Notes: generated from the letters alone by a model not told the origin. A stretch of 64,000 nucleotides of DNA from Cryptomeria japonica (GCF_030272615.1 NC_081406.1:116995847-117059846); one strand, 5' to 3'. Numbered from the stretch's first letter, positions 48,395 to 59,533 are shown. Numbers and translations are program-made.

Positions 48395-49481
48395 TGTCGT
48401 GCCTGTGAAGTGTGATACCTACCGCTGCAACACAAACACTCACTAGATCATTACAAGCATGGTTAGCAAATTTAAAACAAAGAAATATAAAACCATGACA
48501 AAGTGATCTATCACCTCCTAATAGATGCAAGTGTGGATTTGCTCTCAGATCTAGATAAGCAAATTCCAGTGACTTGACTACACCTAGATGGAGGATTTGA
48601 AATGATAATGATGCATTTAAGCTAGAAAAGAGAATGATTAAGCTACATGGTTCAATAATTATGCTAGAAAATAAGAAAATTAAGCTAGATCTAAGATGCA
48701 ATTGCCTATAATAACAATGCTCAAATGATATGCTAAGAAGAATATGCCTATAGTAACAATGCCTAAGATGAAAATGAGATGTGATGATTTGTGTTGCAAC
48801 ATGAGGGATATTTATAGGATTTCCAAGGCCAGGGGTGAGGTGGCAGGAATCAACGGTCAAGATTGAATCTGAAGATATCAAGGGTGAAATTGTAGGTGGT
48901 TGGAGAAGAGGGTGGATAAAAGGGGACTTGCCATCTCTGTGGTGACAAGGGAGCCTTCCTCATGAGAGGGCAAATGTCTAAGAGGGGAGACATGTGGCCC
49001 AAGAATGCCATGTGTCTCAAGGGGAGAGTATCCACACCATAGGAGTTTAGGATAAGGAGGTTAGGATGTGCAAGCTAAGATGGGGTTAATTAAACCCAGG
49101 GTTAGATGGAATGGGTTAGGTTTAGGGGTGGTTAGGTTAGGTGGTTAGAAGTTAGGAGGCATGTAGTGAATTTGAATTTAAAAATTCAAATAATAGGAAA
49201 AGTCTAATTAATTTTCAAGAACTCATAAATTGATTTGTTTTAATTAATTAGGAGATTTAGAAGAAATGAATTTGATGGGGGAGAATTAATTAATTTGAAT
49301 TAATTAATCAGAGGGGATTATTGAAATGAACCTATTAAATAAATCCTTAGATTTATTAATAAGTAGATGAGTGGGAGAATTTAATCAAATTTTTAATGAA
49401 TTCAATTAAATTGGGAAGGAGGATCAATTAAATAATTGCTTATTCAATTAATTATCTTCAGACCATTTTTAGGTGTATACA
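48395..49481 (-). repeat. 3' LTR of the Tat-like element
   Basis: A 1087-bp LTR; on minus it starts TGTATACACC and ends AGGCACGACA. It matches 56909-58003 closely. A minus-strand frame (48881-48435 part) is also open in the other LTR (57464-56838) but shows no domain. Confidence 0.93.
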
Positions 49482-49495
49482 TTTTGCCCCTCTTT
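49482..49495 (-). other. polypurine tract of the Tat-like element
   Basis: On minus AAAGAGGGGCAAAA directly precedes the LTR start TGTATACACC. Confidence 0.8.
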
Positions 49496-51275
49496 GAAGC
49501 GAGGTGTCATGATGCGTTTATTCAAAGAATAATTTAATTTTGATGATGATATTGGTTTGATAGGATGCCCCAAACATTGATTGATAAATTGCAGTACGAT
49601 GATGCCCCCTCAGGAGATCAATTGAGATAATTGATTGGTTGGAGTGGTTTGGAAGATTGCTAAATTGATGTCTCAATTAAAAAAGATTTGATTCTGCAAC
49701 ATTGATTGATGAAAGTGCGAGTTCTTTGATCATGATGGTGTGGTTCTTGATGATTGATAGAGCTTGATAAATTTTAACAAGTTCGATTAGTTTGATAAGA
49801 TCTAGATTTAGTCTGGTTTCAGGAAAGATACCTCTTGTATAAGGCAAAGATGATCAAAAGCATCTGGTTTCAAGAACGACATATCCTGTATAAGACTTGA
49901 TCAGAATATCTGGTTCTAGGAAAGATACATCCTGTATAAGACATGATAGAATAGATTAGATGTGATCAATTGATAGAATGGATAAGGTTGATTGGATAAA
50001 GAACTGACATTTTATTGATATCAGGTTGCAGGATGATTGAGATATGCTAATGTTGGTGCATTTGAGGGGGTAGCATAAGATTTGTGCTGGGTTGACAATA
50101 TCTGGAGAGAGATGAGTCTTCATTTTGATTGTGTATACGCCTATGATAATACATTGATGATTCCTGTGATAGATTTGACCTTGGATAAGATGAGCTTTTG
50201 GGATCCCATGCAAGAATGAAATGCAAGCTAAATGCCAATACAAATGCTAATGAAATGCAAAGGTATGATCGAACCAGTCGCTAGGTTATTGCTTTTTGTC
50301 ATCATTGAGCTTTAGAAATGTGGGAAGTGAGTACAAACATCGATGGTATAATTAAACCATGATGACCTGAGCACTGCTTTCCTGGATTTAAATATTGCAA
50401 GTTAGCACAAGCATTGAGGTATAATTAAATCAAGATGACCTGAGTGTTGATTGCATAAAACAGGCAATATTAACCATTGGTATATGCAAATCAAAAATGT
50501 CTTCAATGATACTCCGATGATCATTTCTTGAGACAAATTTGTACCTATTAATGATTAATTTATAGACAACAAACAAGAAAAATATCACGTTCCTTGTTTC
50601 TCTAGTCAAAGACATCCTAGAGGCACTCAAAAATCATGATAGCGAAAATCAAGATAATAAAGTTAAACCAAAGTGCTGAAAGTAGTATCCAAAAGATATC
50701 AGCCATTGAAAAATGTGCGATGTGCTTAAACTGACATGTGATAGCTTGATGGTTAACAATTTTATCTCATGTTCAGTGTTAGATGTGTCTCAGTGTTTTC
50801 GCTTGACAAGTGTTGTCTAACTATTGGTTGACCTGTTTGATTAAGCTCAAAATGATCATAAATTTTTTCCCTAGCTAGGTGTAGGATTTTTGCCCCAAGC
50901 CTAGAAACAAAGTCATTATGATACACCCAATGATCCAAACCATGGTGAGAAAGAAGCTGTGATGCTTGTGTATGTACAAAGGCTTATGATGGATATGGAC
51001 ATCGCCGATGGAGAATGAATGCAAGTGAAAAGATGCATGAACTAATAGATGGAAGAGCCAGCTAACAGATAGTGCTTGTTTGCCAGGTTTTCACCATCTA
51101 TTTTTATTGCACTTTTTCTCATATTTGTTTTTTTTTTGGATTTTTCCGATTTTTCACTATTTTTGGATTTTTCTGATTTTTCACTGTTTTTGGTTTTTTT
51201 GGTTTTTCACTGTTTTTGGATTTTTCTGATTTTTCACTGTTTTTGGATATTTTTGATTTTTCACTATTTTTGGAT
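49496..51275 (-). other. non-coding 3' internal region
   Basis: About 1.8 kb between the integrase end and the polypurine tract, without a supported gene. It holds a three-unit repeat (49812-49955) and a 27-bp tandem array (51130-51292). Frames 49956-50243 and 50430-50630 have no motif. Confidence 0.6.
49812..49955. repeat. three-unit direct repeat, about 46-51 bp
   Basis: Units start at 49812, 49863 and 49909 with TCTGGTTTCAAGAA-type sequence and continue 'gayayatcctgtataaga'. They are imperfect copies in non-coding DNA of the element. Confidence 0.75.
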
Positions 51276-51292
51276 TTTTCTAAATTTTTAGA
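51130..51292. repeat. 27-bp T-rich tandem repeat
   Basis: About 5-6 copies of a unit like 'gatttttcact' plus 'gtttttggatttttct'. The plus-strand frame 51076-51291 (repeated LDFSDFSLF) is an artefact of this array. The array reaches the integrase C-terminal stop on the minus strand. Confidence 0.85.
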
Positions 51293-52290
51293 CAAAACTT
51301 CTTTAGATGCATGCTATTGATTAGTTCCTTGAGCTGATCCTCGTCTTGTGTTGATAGCTGATATGCTCTTGACCCAAATACTGTTGTGACCACAAATGGT
51401 CCTAACCAACTTGGTTCAAACTTCCCTTTCTTTTCTCGATCTGCTTGGTTGCATGGATTTTCTTTGAGTACTAGTTCTCCAACTTGAAATGTTCTTGGTT
51501 TGACCTTGTGATTGTAACTGTGACACATTCTTTGCTGATATACCTTTAAATGATCAAAGGCATTTTGTCTTCGTTCATGAATCAATTCTAGCTCTTGTAG
51601 TCTAGATACTCGTCATTCTTCATCTGGGATAAGACCTTTTAATAATACTCAGAGAGAAGGTATCTCTACTTTGATTGGCAGTATTGCTTCTGATCCATAT
51701 ACAAGAGAGAAAGGTGTGGCACATGTTGGTGTGCGGATACTAGTACGGTAGGCCCGTAGAGAAGGGTTCAATTGAACATGCCAATCTCTGCCAGCATCAT
51801 TCACTGTCTTTTTGAGGATTTTCAGAATGGTTTTGTTTGATGCTTTGACTTGTCCATTTCCTTGTGGATAGTAGGGTGTGGAGAATCTGTGTTGGATCTT
51901 GAATTTCTCACATAGCTCTTGTACATCCTGATTCTTGAACGGTCGCCCATTATCAGTGATAATGGTCATGGGTATTCCATAGCGACAGATGATGTAGTTC
52001 AAGATAAATGCAACAATTTGTTTTCTTGTGATATTGATGAGAGGTACTGCCTCAATCCATTTTGTGAAATATTCTATAGCTACAAGAATGAATTTATGAC
52101 CATTGGATGAAGAAGGATTTATCTTTCCTACTAGATCAAGACCCCATTGGCAGAAAGGCCAAGATTTTGCTAAGGCATGAAGTTCTTGTGTTGGTGCATG
52201 AATCAAGTTTCCATGCATCTGACATTGTTTGCTTGTTCTAGCTATCTGAAAAGAATCTTGTTCCATAGTTGGCCAATAATAGCCCAAGCG
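51280..52290 (-). pseudogene. gypsy integrase with catalytic Glu replaced
   Basis: Frame 52287-51649 shows GYYWPTMEQD, then the catalytic core: WGLDLVGKINPSS (first Asp), TIITDNGRPF (second Asp) and PQGNGQVKASNK, where the family has Glu and this copy has Lys. After a stop and about 60 bp, frame 51585-51280 carries the C-terminal GPF-type module (FEPSWLGPFVVTTVFG, YQL). The zinc-binding N-terminus lies upstream in broken form (near 52290-52420). The enzyme would insert element DNA into the chromosome; loss of the Glu makes this copy inactive. Confidence 0.88.
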
Positions 52291-52647
52291 TATGAGTTTT
52301 TTTGAAAGGGTAAGACCACTTGAATGAGTGCCACAAATGTCATTATGGACTTCATGTAAGGCCTTCTCAGATTCTTCTTGTTCGAGACATCTTAAAAGAG
52401 TATCGTCAAAACCTTATTTAAATAGGGTATCCGTGAGGAGAGTATAATGGGAGGATTGGCGAATAAAGTTTTTCTTTTGGTTTTTTCATAAGTTAGGAGG
52501 GAGGGTGTTATCTTTCAGGTATGTGTAAGTTTGGCCATAGAGGGAGGAATCATGCCCAACAAGCTGATAGATAGTTTGGGAATCAGGACAATTATAAGCA
52601 TGGTAAAACAACTCTTCTGCTAGGAATTCATAACGCTCTTGATTTTC

Positions 52648-53110
52648 CTATGTCTGAAGTAGAGAAGCAAGTGTTGCCATGGCATCTGCTGCTTTGTTGT
52701 CATTCTTTGGAATTTGCTGAAAAGTTATTTCTATAAAATATTTCTTGACATCATCAACCATCTTCTTATAAGGCATTAACTTTTCATCCTTTGTTTGGTA
52801 ATCATCATTAATTTGATTGATGACAAGCTGAGAGTATCCAAAGACTTGAAGTTGTGTAATGTTCCATTCTATAGCCATTTTGATCCCTGTAACCAAAGCT
52901 TCATGCTATATTGTTGATACATGGAAAACTTAATTTGAATGCTTTTGGAATTGTATGACCTTGTAGTGTGATGAATAGAATACCTGCTCCTGATCCATGT
53001 TGTGTTCTATTATTGATGCTTGCTCCTAGATTGATATTCGGGTGATGTATTATAAGATCTAGATCAAACCTAGGAATGACCAAGTAAAATTGATTTGCCA
53101 TCTTTTGAAG
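52648..53110 (-). pseudogene. gypsy RNase H remnant
   Basis: Motifs: TQHGSGAGILFITLQGHTIP, KLSFPCINNIA, then after a frame change of a few deleted bases VTGIKMAIEWNITQLQVFGY and PKNDNKAADAMATLASL. This is the RNase H type common in Tat-like elements. The first catalytic Asp region (DGS) is not readable and the G-D-S position reads GYS, so two catalytic acids are lost. It normally sits directly after RT, which is missing here. Confidence 0.8.
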
Positions 53111-53640
53111 GGTTCCAAATATTTTTGTCTTGCTAGTTCCGATAGAGAAGTTGTTGGATATAGATCAGTTGTGCGCATGGTAACTTCCTTTGTTGGTTCT
53201 ATTAGGATAGATGACCTCTCTTGATAAAATTCAGGTAAGTTGTCAAATCTCCCATCTTTCGACGCCTTGGGGAGGTTTTCACCGTTAGATGCATCCTTTC
53301 TTTTTACTTTTTCTAGGTCTAGTGTTGTCAATAAATAGTTTTCAGTAGTAGACCTGATATTGTTTTCTTTATTTTCACTTTTGTGACTAAGAGATTTGGC
53401 ACCCACTTGACCCGAAGATACATTAGCAGAATCACTGGTGAAAGTTGTTGTGGGTTTGATTTCATTAAGATATAAGGATATGGCACGGTCATTAGGAAAG
53501 GTATCAATGGTAGTATTTCCTTCATTTTCCCAGTCTATAGGTTCAAGAGGGATTAAGGATAAAGGATCTTCATGTTGAATTGTTTCAAAGATATTAGGGG
53601 TCATGATAGAGATGTTAGAGCTTTCAATATGTATTTCCAT
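53059..53640 (-). pseudogene. protease-RT spacer region, Ser/Thr-rich
   Basis: This open frame of 193 codons has no recognised domain (acidic, Ser/Thr-rich). It continues, across a stop, the region after the protease. In Tat-like elements such a linker leads into RT; here the next recognisable domain is RNase H. No YxDD-type motif or other RT block was found on either strand nearby. Confidence 0.5.
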
Positions 53641-54059
53641 GTCTAGAATGATACTCTCGTCAGAATGACCTCATGCAAGTATCTCCTGATCATCCTTGAT
53701 TAAGTCCAAGTCAACCGAATGTGATTCTGATTCAAGTGGGCTAGTTCCTAACATTTGTCCTACATACGTGTGAACTATATCAACACCTATATCTGCTTCT
53801 TCCCTTTCAATAAGTTGCTCTTGTTTATTTTTCCATGATAGCAAATATTCTTCATTCCCTCGATCTCTTAGCTACATTTGTTTTTCCATGCTTGACAAAA
53901 TTGATGCAAATGATTGTTCCTTGGATTGTGTGTTTGAAGATGCTGCCTCTTTGTTATGTGAAACAATGACCTCTTGAGTTGGTTTTAGATTACTACAACA
54001 CTGGAATGGATTTGAGTCTGCTGAGATCGTGATTTCCTGCCCATTGTAGGGAAACTTTA

Positions 54060-54915
54060 GGCACTGATGACATGTTGATAGAATAGCCTATATGTCATGT
54101 ATCCATGGTTTTCCCAAGAGTATGTTGTATGGTAAGTCCAAGTCTAGAACTTGGCATGCTGTTTCTTTCTGCAAAGGTCCCACTTTGATGGGTAATACCA
54201 CAACTCCTTTAGAGAAATTCTCTTCTTCATTATGTGCTTTGATGGTGATCTTTTTTTGGGGATCAACTGCATCTTTTGAATAACCTAAAGCACAGACAAG
54301 ACTCAATGAGAAAATGTTTAATCCAACTCCTCCATCTATTACGACATGTTTAACAAGCATTCTATGAATGAGGACTTCAATTTGCAAGGGAGCACTATGG
54401 GGATGTTGCAAGGAATCAATGCTTGGATATGAAGGAGATGAGCTTTGAATAGGATCCTCTGAAATAGGTTTGATGGCCATTATGGATATCCTTTGGGGAA
54501 CTTCATCTTTGGGTGTACTGTTTGGTGAGGATGCTATGGAAGGTTCTTGCAAGGTTTTAAGAGGTGTAGGAATAGATGCCTTTGGATTGTCAATTTTCTT
54601 ATGGAGGGATGAGCCATTGCTAGACATAGATGTGCGATTTTGATATTTCTCAGCCAAATCCTTTAGGGATCTCTTTAATAGTTGTATAAAAGAGCCACCT
54701 TTCTTTGAATATGTATTTGAATCCCTGTTAGGTTTTGACATAGTTGGATTTTGATTTTGGACTTGTTTGATTTCTCTGATATGTTGGCTTGTTATGTCTT
54801 CTTGTCTTTTGTTTTGGTATTTCATGTTGCTATGATCTTCAGCTATTTCAAATGTTTCTATTTCCGTTTCTGCAATTTTTTGTCTCTGAGCCCTAGTTAA
54901 AATGAGCATACACAT
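54060..54915 (-). pseudogene. gag C-terminus and aspartic protease-like domain
   Basis: The 275-codon frame starts with a charged, low-complexity gag-like half. From about residue 175 it reads LIHRMLVKHVVIDGGVGLNI, the D-G-G version of the retroviral-type protease site usual in Tat/Athila relatives. VLDLDLPYNILLGKPWIHDI follows, the conserved I-L-G-R/K-x-W end. Across one stop, STCHQCLKFPYNGQEITI continues the family pattern. The upstream gag core and zinc knuckle were not found. The copy probably never made a working product. Confidence 0.75.
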
Positions 54916-55459
54916 GTGTTGGATATTGTGCTAGGATTCAATTGTCTAAAAGTTGTTTTGATAAGTGATCAACTGTCAAGGTAGATATGATAGAGTGATA
55001 TGACACAAAAAGAGGATTCAAGTGTTTAAAAGTTTGCAAGTTTTTTGATCTTTGGTTTTGGAGTGCAATGATGATTTTGGTGAAATCCAAGTCCAATAGG
55101 AATGATATATCCTATGATATGGGACAAGATTATCCTGACCAAACATTGCAGTTTCGTGATAGAGGATGATAGATCCTAATGAGAAACTATGTTTGAGTGA
55201 TCAGTTTACCAAAGAGGGTGATGATGCACTTTGAGATGTTTAAATCTTGAACTTGTTGAGGGTGACTACTTGAAAATATTGAGGTGCCTATTTATAGAAT
55301 CTGATTTGATAGATGATAACTTGACCAAGTGAACCAAAAAGACAATTTAAGCATAGACTGACAAATAACAGGTGTTTATGCTCACTATAAATTGACAAAG
55401 CAAACATATCAGATTTGAAAAAGACATGCAAGAAGATAGTTCTGGAACAACAGAGACAT

Positions 55460-55670
55460 AAATTCGTACGACAAATTATGCATCATGAAATGATAATTCA
55501 TATAGGCCCATACGACAAATCAAGAATCTCATATGACAAAGCACAGGCTCGTATGGCAATTCCCACTGAGCAAAATGATAAAACAGAGGCCTCATACGAC
55601 AAAACTTATTGAGCCATACGACAAACAAGAAGGCTCATATGACAAAACACCGTCTCGTACGACTCAAGAT
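55460..55670. repeat. dispersed CATACGACAAA motif cluster
   Basis: About eight copies of (c/t)YRTAYGRCAAA occur within 210 bp (near 55464, 55509, 55530, 55551, 55594, 55615, 55638 and 55656). Many contain the palindromic core TCGTACGA or its variant. They lie in the leader between the primer site and gag on the minus strand. Confidence 0.75.
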
Positions 55671-56639
55671 AGAATAGAGGTAAAAAAATGTTATTTGGAT
55701 AGATTTTTGATCAATGAAGTCTGATGTTTTGCTTCTGTTTTCCAGTTTTAGATGTTTGATTTTCCATTTTAGGGACAAATACACAATAAACACGCGATAT
55801 GTTAAGTGAGCATCAAGAACAATATGCTACCTAAGGAAGTTGGTTGAGAGAGAAAAGCTTTGCTTGCAAACTTAGGTACACACCCAATAGCTAATCAGAA
55901 TACGATCGCTGAGTCTCACACAATGGATTCTCAAGACCGTATTATCTGACTCCAAATGCTAATGGGGGCACGATATGACAAGTGTCTTGGGAGAGTTACT
56001 ATCTCTCTTGCACAAAGATTATCCCCCATTCAGAGGTGAATCGGGTAACTTCTAATTTTAAATTGGAACTAGTAAGGGATCCATTCGGTGCATCGAGGTA
56101 TAAACACAATTAAGAGGTCTCCTAGCCTTTAAAACCAAGGTTTGATATACCTGAAGGTACGGAGGAGAGCTATTCCCGATCACTTCCATTGACTTGATTT
56201 TCATCAAATCATATTTATTTTATAGTGGGTTGGATTACTTGGCGCTAGCCGTTCCCACTTAGGTCGTTACCCTCTCATCGACCTTAATGGCTAAGAGTTA
56301 TTAGCTCCTCGGGAGGGAAGGCCCGCTAAAGATATGCACTAATGAAAGAAAAGGATGAGTCTAGCTTTCTGATCAACTAAGAAAGGTGAGATTAGCAAAA
56401 ACAAGTGTCCTATAAAATTTAAATAAGACATAAAGTTTGGTTGAGTCCTCCTAGGCAACCTGCAAAATAGATGCATTAGTGGTCATGATGTTTTTTTTAT
56501 GAATCTTTGACAAGCAGAATCTCCAACAATCGTCTTGTAAAAAACTAGTTAGGCTACTGAAAAACTCACAAACAGACCATGGTTAGCATTAGTGATAATC
56601 AAATTAAAGCATGAAACCCTAAAATGTAATCTATTTTTG

Positions 56640-56825
56640 AAAACATAGAAGCAGAATGTCATATGACACTATTTACCTATTCATACGAGTATCCTTCTGA
56701 GATCATACAAGTGCCAAATGGAGCTCATACGATAATTTAGGAGCTCATACGAGTAAGAAAGGATTATCATCCAAGTACAGAAAGGAGTTCGTACGAGGTT
56801 GAAAAGGGGCTTGTACGAGATTCTA
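56640..56825. repeat. dispersed CTCATACGAG motif cluster
   Basis: Copies of TCATAYGAC, CATACGAGT and CGTACGAGG occur near 56658, 56693, 56729, 56748, 56789 and 56812. They share the TAYGA core of the 55.5-kb cluster. Located just inside the 5' LTR and primer site (minus orientation). Confidence 0.7.
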
Positions 56826-56887
56826 ATTTAGACCCGGCTAGAAATGAAGGTTTGATGATGCTTGAGAGGCCAAAAATGAGATTTCGG

Positions 56888-56905
56888 GCCCCACGGTGGG
56901 CACCA
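56888..56905 (-). other. primer binding site of the Tat-like element
   Basis: On minus TGGTGCCCACCGTGGGGC follows the 5' LTR after a TTT gap. This style is common in plant gypsy elements. The exact tRNA is not assigned. Confidence 0.75.
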
Positions 56906-56908
56906 AAA

Positions 56909-58003
56909 TGTCGTGTATGTGAAGTGTGATACCTATAGCTGCAACACAAACACTCAATAGATCATTACAAGCATGATTAGCAAATTTAAAACAAATAAAT
57001 ATAAAACCATGACAAAGCGATCTATCGGCTCCTAATAGATGCGAGTGTGGATTTGATCTCAGATCTTGATAAGAAAATTCCAGTGACTTGACTTCACCTA
57101 GATGGAGGATTTGAAATGATAATGATGCATTTAAGCTAGAAACGAGAATGATTAAGCTACATGATTTAGTAATTATGCTAGAAAATAAGCAAATTAAGCT
57201 AGATCTAAGATGCAATTGCCTATAATAACAATACTCATATGATATGCTAAGAAGACTATGCCTATAGTAACAATTCCTAAGATGCAAATGAGATGGGATG
57301 ATTTGTACTCCAGCATGAGTGATATTTATAGGATTTCCAAGGTCAGGGGTGAGATGGTAGGAATCAATGGTCAAGATTGAATTTGAAGATATCAAGGGTG
57401 AAATTGGAGGTGGTTGGAGAAGAGGTTGGATAAAAGGGGACACTTGCCATCTCGATGGTGACAAGTGTCAAGGAGCCTTTCTCATGAGAGGGCAAGTGTC
57501 CAAGAGGGGAGACATGTGGCCCAAGAATGCCATGTGTCTCAAGGGGAGAGTATCCATACCATAGGAGGTTAGGATAAGGAGGTTAGGATGTGCAAGCTAA
57601 GATGGGGTTAATTAAACCTAGGGTTGGATGGAATGGGTTAGGTTTAGGGGTGGTTAGGCTAGGTGGTTAGAAGTTATGAGGCATGTGGGGAATTTGAATT
57701 TGAAAATTTAAATAATAGGAAAAGGCTAATTAATTTTCAACAACTCATAAATTGATTTGTTTTAATTAATTAGGGGATTTAGAAGAAATGAATTTGATGG
57801 GAGAGAATTAATTAATTTAAATTAATTAATCAAAGGGGATTATTGAAATTAACCTATTAAATAAGTCCTTAGATTTATTAATAAGTAGATGAGTGGGAGA
57901 ATTTAATCAAATTATTAATGAATTCAATTAAATTGGGAAGGAGGATTAATTAAATAATTGCTTATTCAATTAATTATCTTTAGACCATTTTTAGGTCTAT
58001 ACA
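56909..58003 (-). repeat. 5' LTR of the Tat-like element
   Basis: A 1095-bp LTR, upstream in minus orientation and adjacent to the primer site. It ends on plus at ...CTATACA followed by the ACCTC duplication. It matches 48395-49481 with small indels and substitutions. Confidence 0.93.
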
Positions 58004-58629
58004 ACCTCATTATGAACTTGGCCATGTCAGCCCAGGGAGCCATAAGATCTTTTCTGTTGTATCCCCCATTAGCCATCTTGGTAACTCTAAAGCACTCCTT
58101 GTCTTTGTCAAAGAAACTCGTCATGTCCTCCTCCCCGATTTTCCTATGCCTATAGAATCTTCTACTAGTCGTCGCCAGACCAGTGACCGTCGCCACCAGG
58201 GTTTCATCAATCTGATAATCAGTGCCATAAGCCCTAAGACTCCCTTTTTTCCAGCCATTGGCAAAACCCTCTGTGAGCAGAGGAGAAGGGCCATGAAGTC
58301 GATCCAAGTAGGGGATGATTCCCCCATCAATGACTTCCTGCCACACATCTTTGTTTTTCTTCCATTTCTCACAAGTAGAGGGCTCTTGCCTATTCTTGTC
58401 CCCACCTATTATGCTCCTGGTCGCCGAATAGCAGAAAATGGGCCACACCAGAGAAGGCACCGACTAGTCGTAGGAAATGGGCCACACCAGAAAAGTATCC
58501 AAACAGTAGCAAAATAAACCCACACAATAAGATAGAAAATCCAGTCACTGGGAAAGTTTCTAGATCTTCAGTTAGGGAAAGCCAAAAAGAGTCGTTTCCC
58601 CATCAAATCAGTCAAGTCATGATGAAAGA

Positions 58630-59058
58630 TCATTGATTAATGCAGTAATCATCATAGGCCAGCTCACACAGGTTTTTGGGGAAAGCATCCCTACGGCTCC
58701 ACCATTTGGCTACCACATATCCCACCACCAGATTGACCAGTAGATCTGCCACCTTGTTTCCTTCTCGGTATACATGCAAGATTTTGAAATCTGCCAGATC
58801 ATTAATTATATCTCGGCAATCCTTGATCAGGTTAGCTATCGTCCAGCTAGGATCCGTGCATCCACTCAGGTAGTTGACAGTGTTTAGCGAGTCAGACTCC
58901 AACCAGACTTTAGTAAAGCCTTCTCTTTTAGCCATGTGTAACCCAATGTGGGCAGTGCTGGCTTTCGCATAGTGGTTGGACTGGGTGCCCAGAGGGAGTG
59001 CCACCACGATTAAGAAAATATCCAATATGTCCATTCTTAAAATATGAGATAATAACAT
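58630..59058 (-). pseudogene. RNase H-like C-terminus of LINE ORF2 (copy 3)
   Basis: This frame has 142 codons. Motifs are HIGLHMAKREGFTKVWLESD (catalytic Asp context), PSWTIANLIKD and HVYREGNKVADLLVNL, then a Trp-rich tail and ELAYDDY. It is the plant L1-type RNase H-like domain, truncated at its N-terminal strands. It is followed 170 bp downstream on the same strand by ORF3. It is open but lacks the rest of ORF2, so it is a fragment. Confidence 0.8.
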
Positions 59059-59069
59059 CTTATTTGTAT

Positions 59070-59467
59070 TTATATTTTTATTTGAACAACACTGAGAGGT
59101 TCTAGAAAATGCAATGAAGGAGAGTATTATTGTTCAAATGGATAGCCACTAACTTGTTCACCAATTGTCTTAACTAATGCAAGTATAAGGAAGACTTCCT
59201 CTTCTAATTACAAATATTGTAAATAAAGAAAAATTAAAAATTATGCAACTTCCCTTCTAGTTAAGAGTAATATTAATAAAGAAAACTTGCAATTTACATA
59301 AGATAAATACTTGTATCACTCCAAGCTAACTAGACTATGTATAAAATGTTTGGTAAATAAGGAAAAATTACAAATTATGCAACTTATCTTCCAATTAAGT
59401 AGAATATTAATAAGGAAAACTTAGATTATAAATAAGCAAAACTTGCAAATTATGCAACTTCTATTCT

Positions 59468-59533
<66 letters not shown>

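Larger units (their letters stand above)
48395..58003 (-). mobile_element. Tat-like gypsy retrotransposon lacking RT
   Basis: LTRs 48395-49481 and 56909-58003 flank the interior. ACCTC is duplicated at 48390-48394 and 58004-58008. The primer site next to the right LTR and the purine tract next to the left LTR place it on the minus strand. In minus order it has a long leader, gag/protease remnant (54915-54060), a long Ser/Thr-rich spacer (to 53059), RNase H (53100-52648) and integrase (52290-51280). A recognisable reverse transcriptase is missing where it should lie between spacer and RNase H. The element is coding-dead and probably spread with help from a relative. Confidence 0.9.
47150..58460 (-). 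pseudogene. LINE-borne ORF3 (copy 3), interrupted by insertion
   Basis: The two halves are 58460-58004 and 48389-47150. N-half: GGDKNRQEPSTCEKWKKNKD, PYLDRLHGPSPLLTEGFANG, MANGGYNRKDLMAPWADMAK. C-half: LDGKYASIFSYHFTILNHFR, FHEGLIVLIMEYTKS, then a linker and, from 47843, coiled-coil segments (IEKVEQSMVEIKKNLKNLV) and a Ser/Arg-rich end. A stop lies near 47938. Residues on the two sides of the 9.6-kb insertion match the uninterrupted copy 1 core (IMRYITLDG). This is the best preserved copy of an unrecognised protein. The long plus-strand frame 47238-47933 is antisense shadow. Confidence 0.7.
47091..59060 (-). mobile_element. LINE copy 3, split by a gypsy element
   Basis: The outer parts form one LINE 3' fragment of about 2.35 kb once the insertion 48395-58003 and one ACCTC copy are set aside. 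The left end on minus (GTAAAACCTGTTTATC plus TTTATCAAAAACAAG) is a plant LINE terminus. The right part holds an RNase H fragment and the N-terminal half of ORF3; the left part holds the C-terminal half. The ORF3 frame crosses the junction without loss. No target duplication could be found, so both outer boundaries are approximate. Confidence 0.75.

Noticed and set aside
51076-51291. Plus-strand repeat protein (LDFSDFSLF)n
   Set aside because: Product of the 27-bp T-rich tandem array overlapping the integrase terminus.
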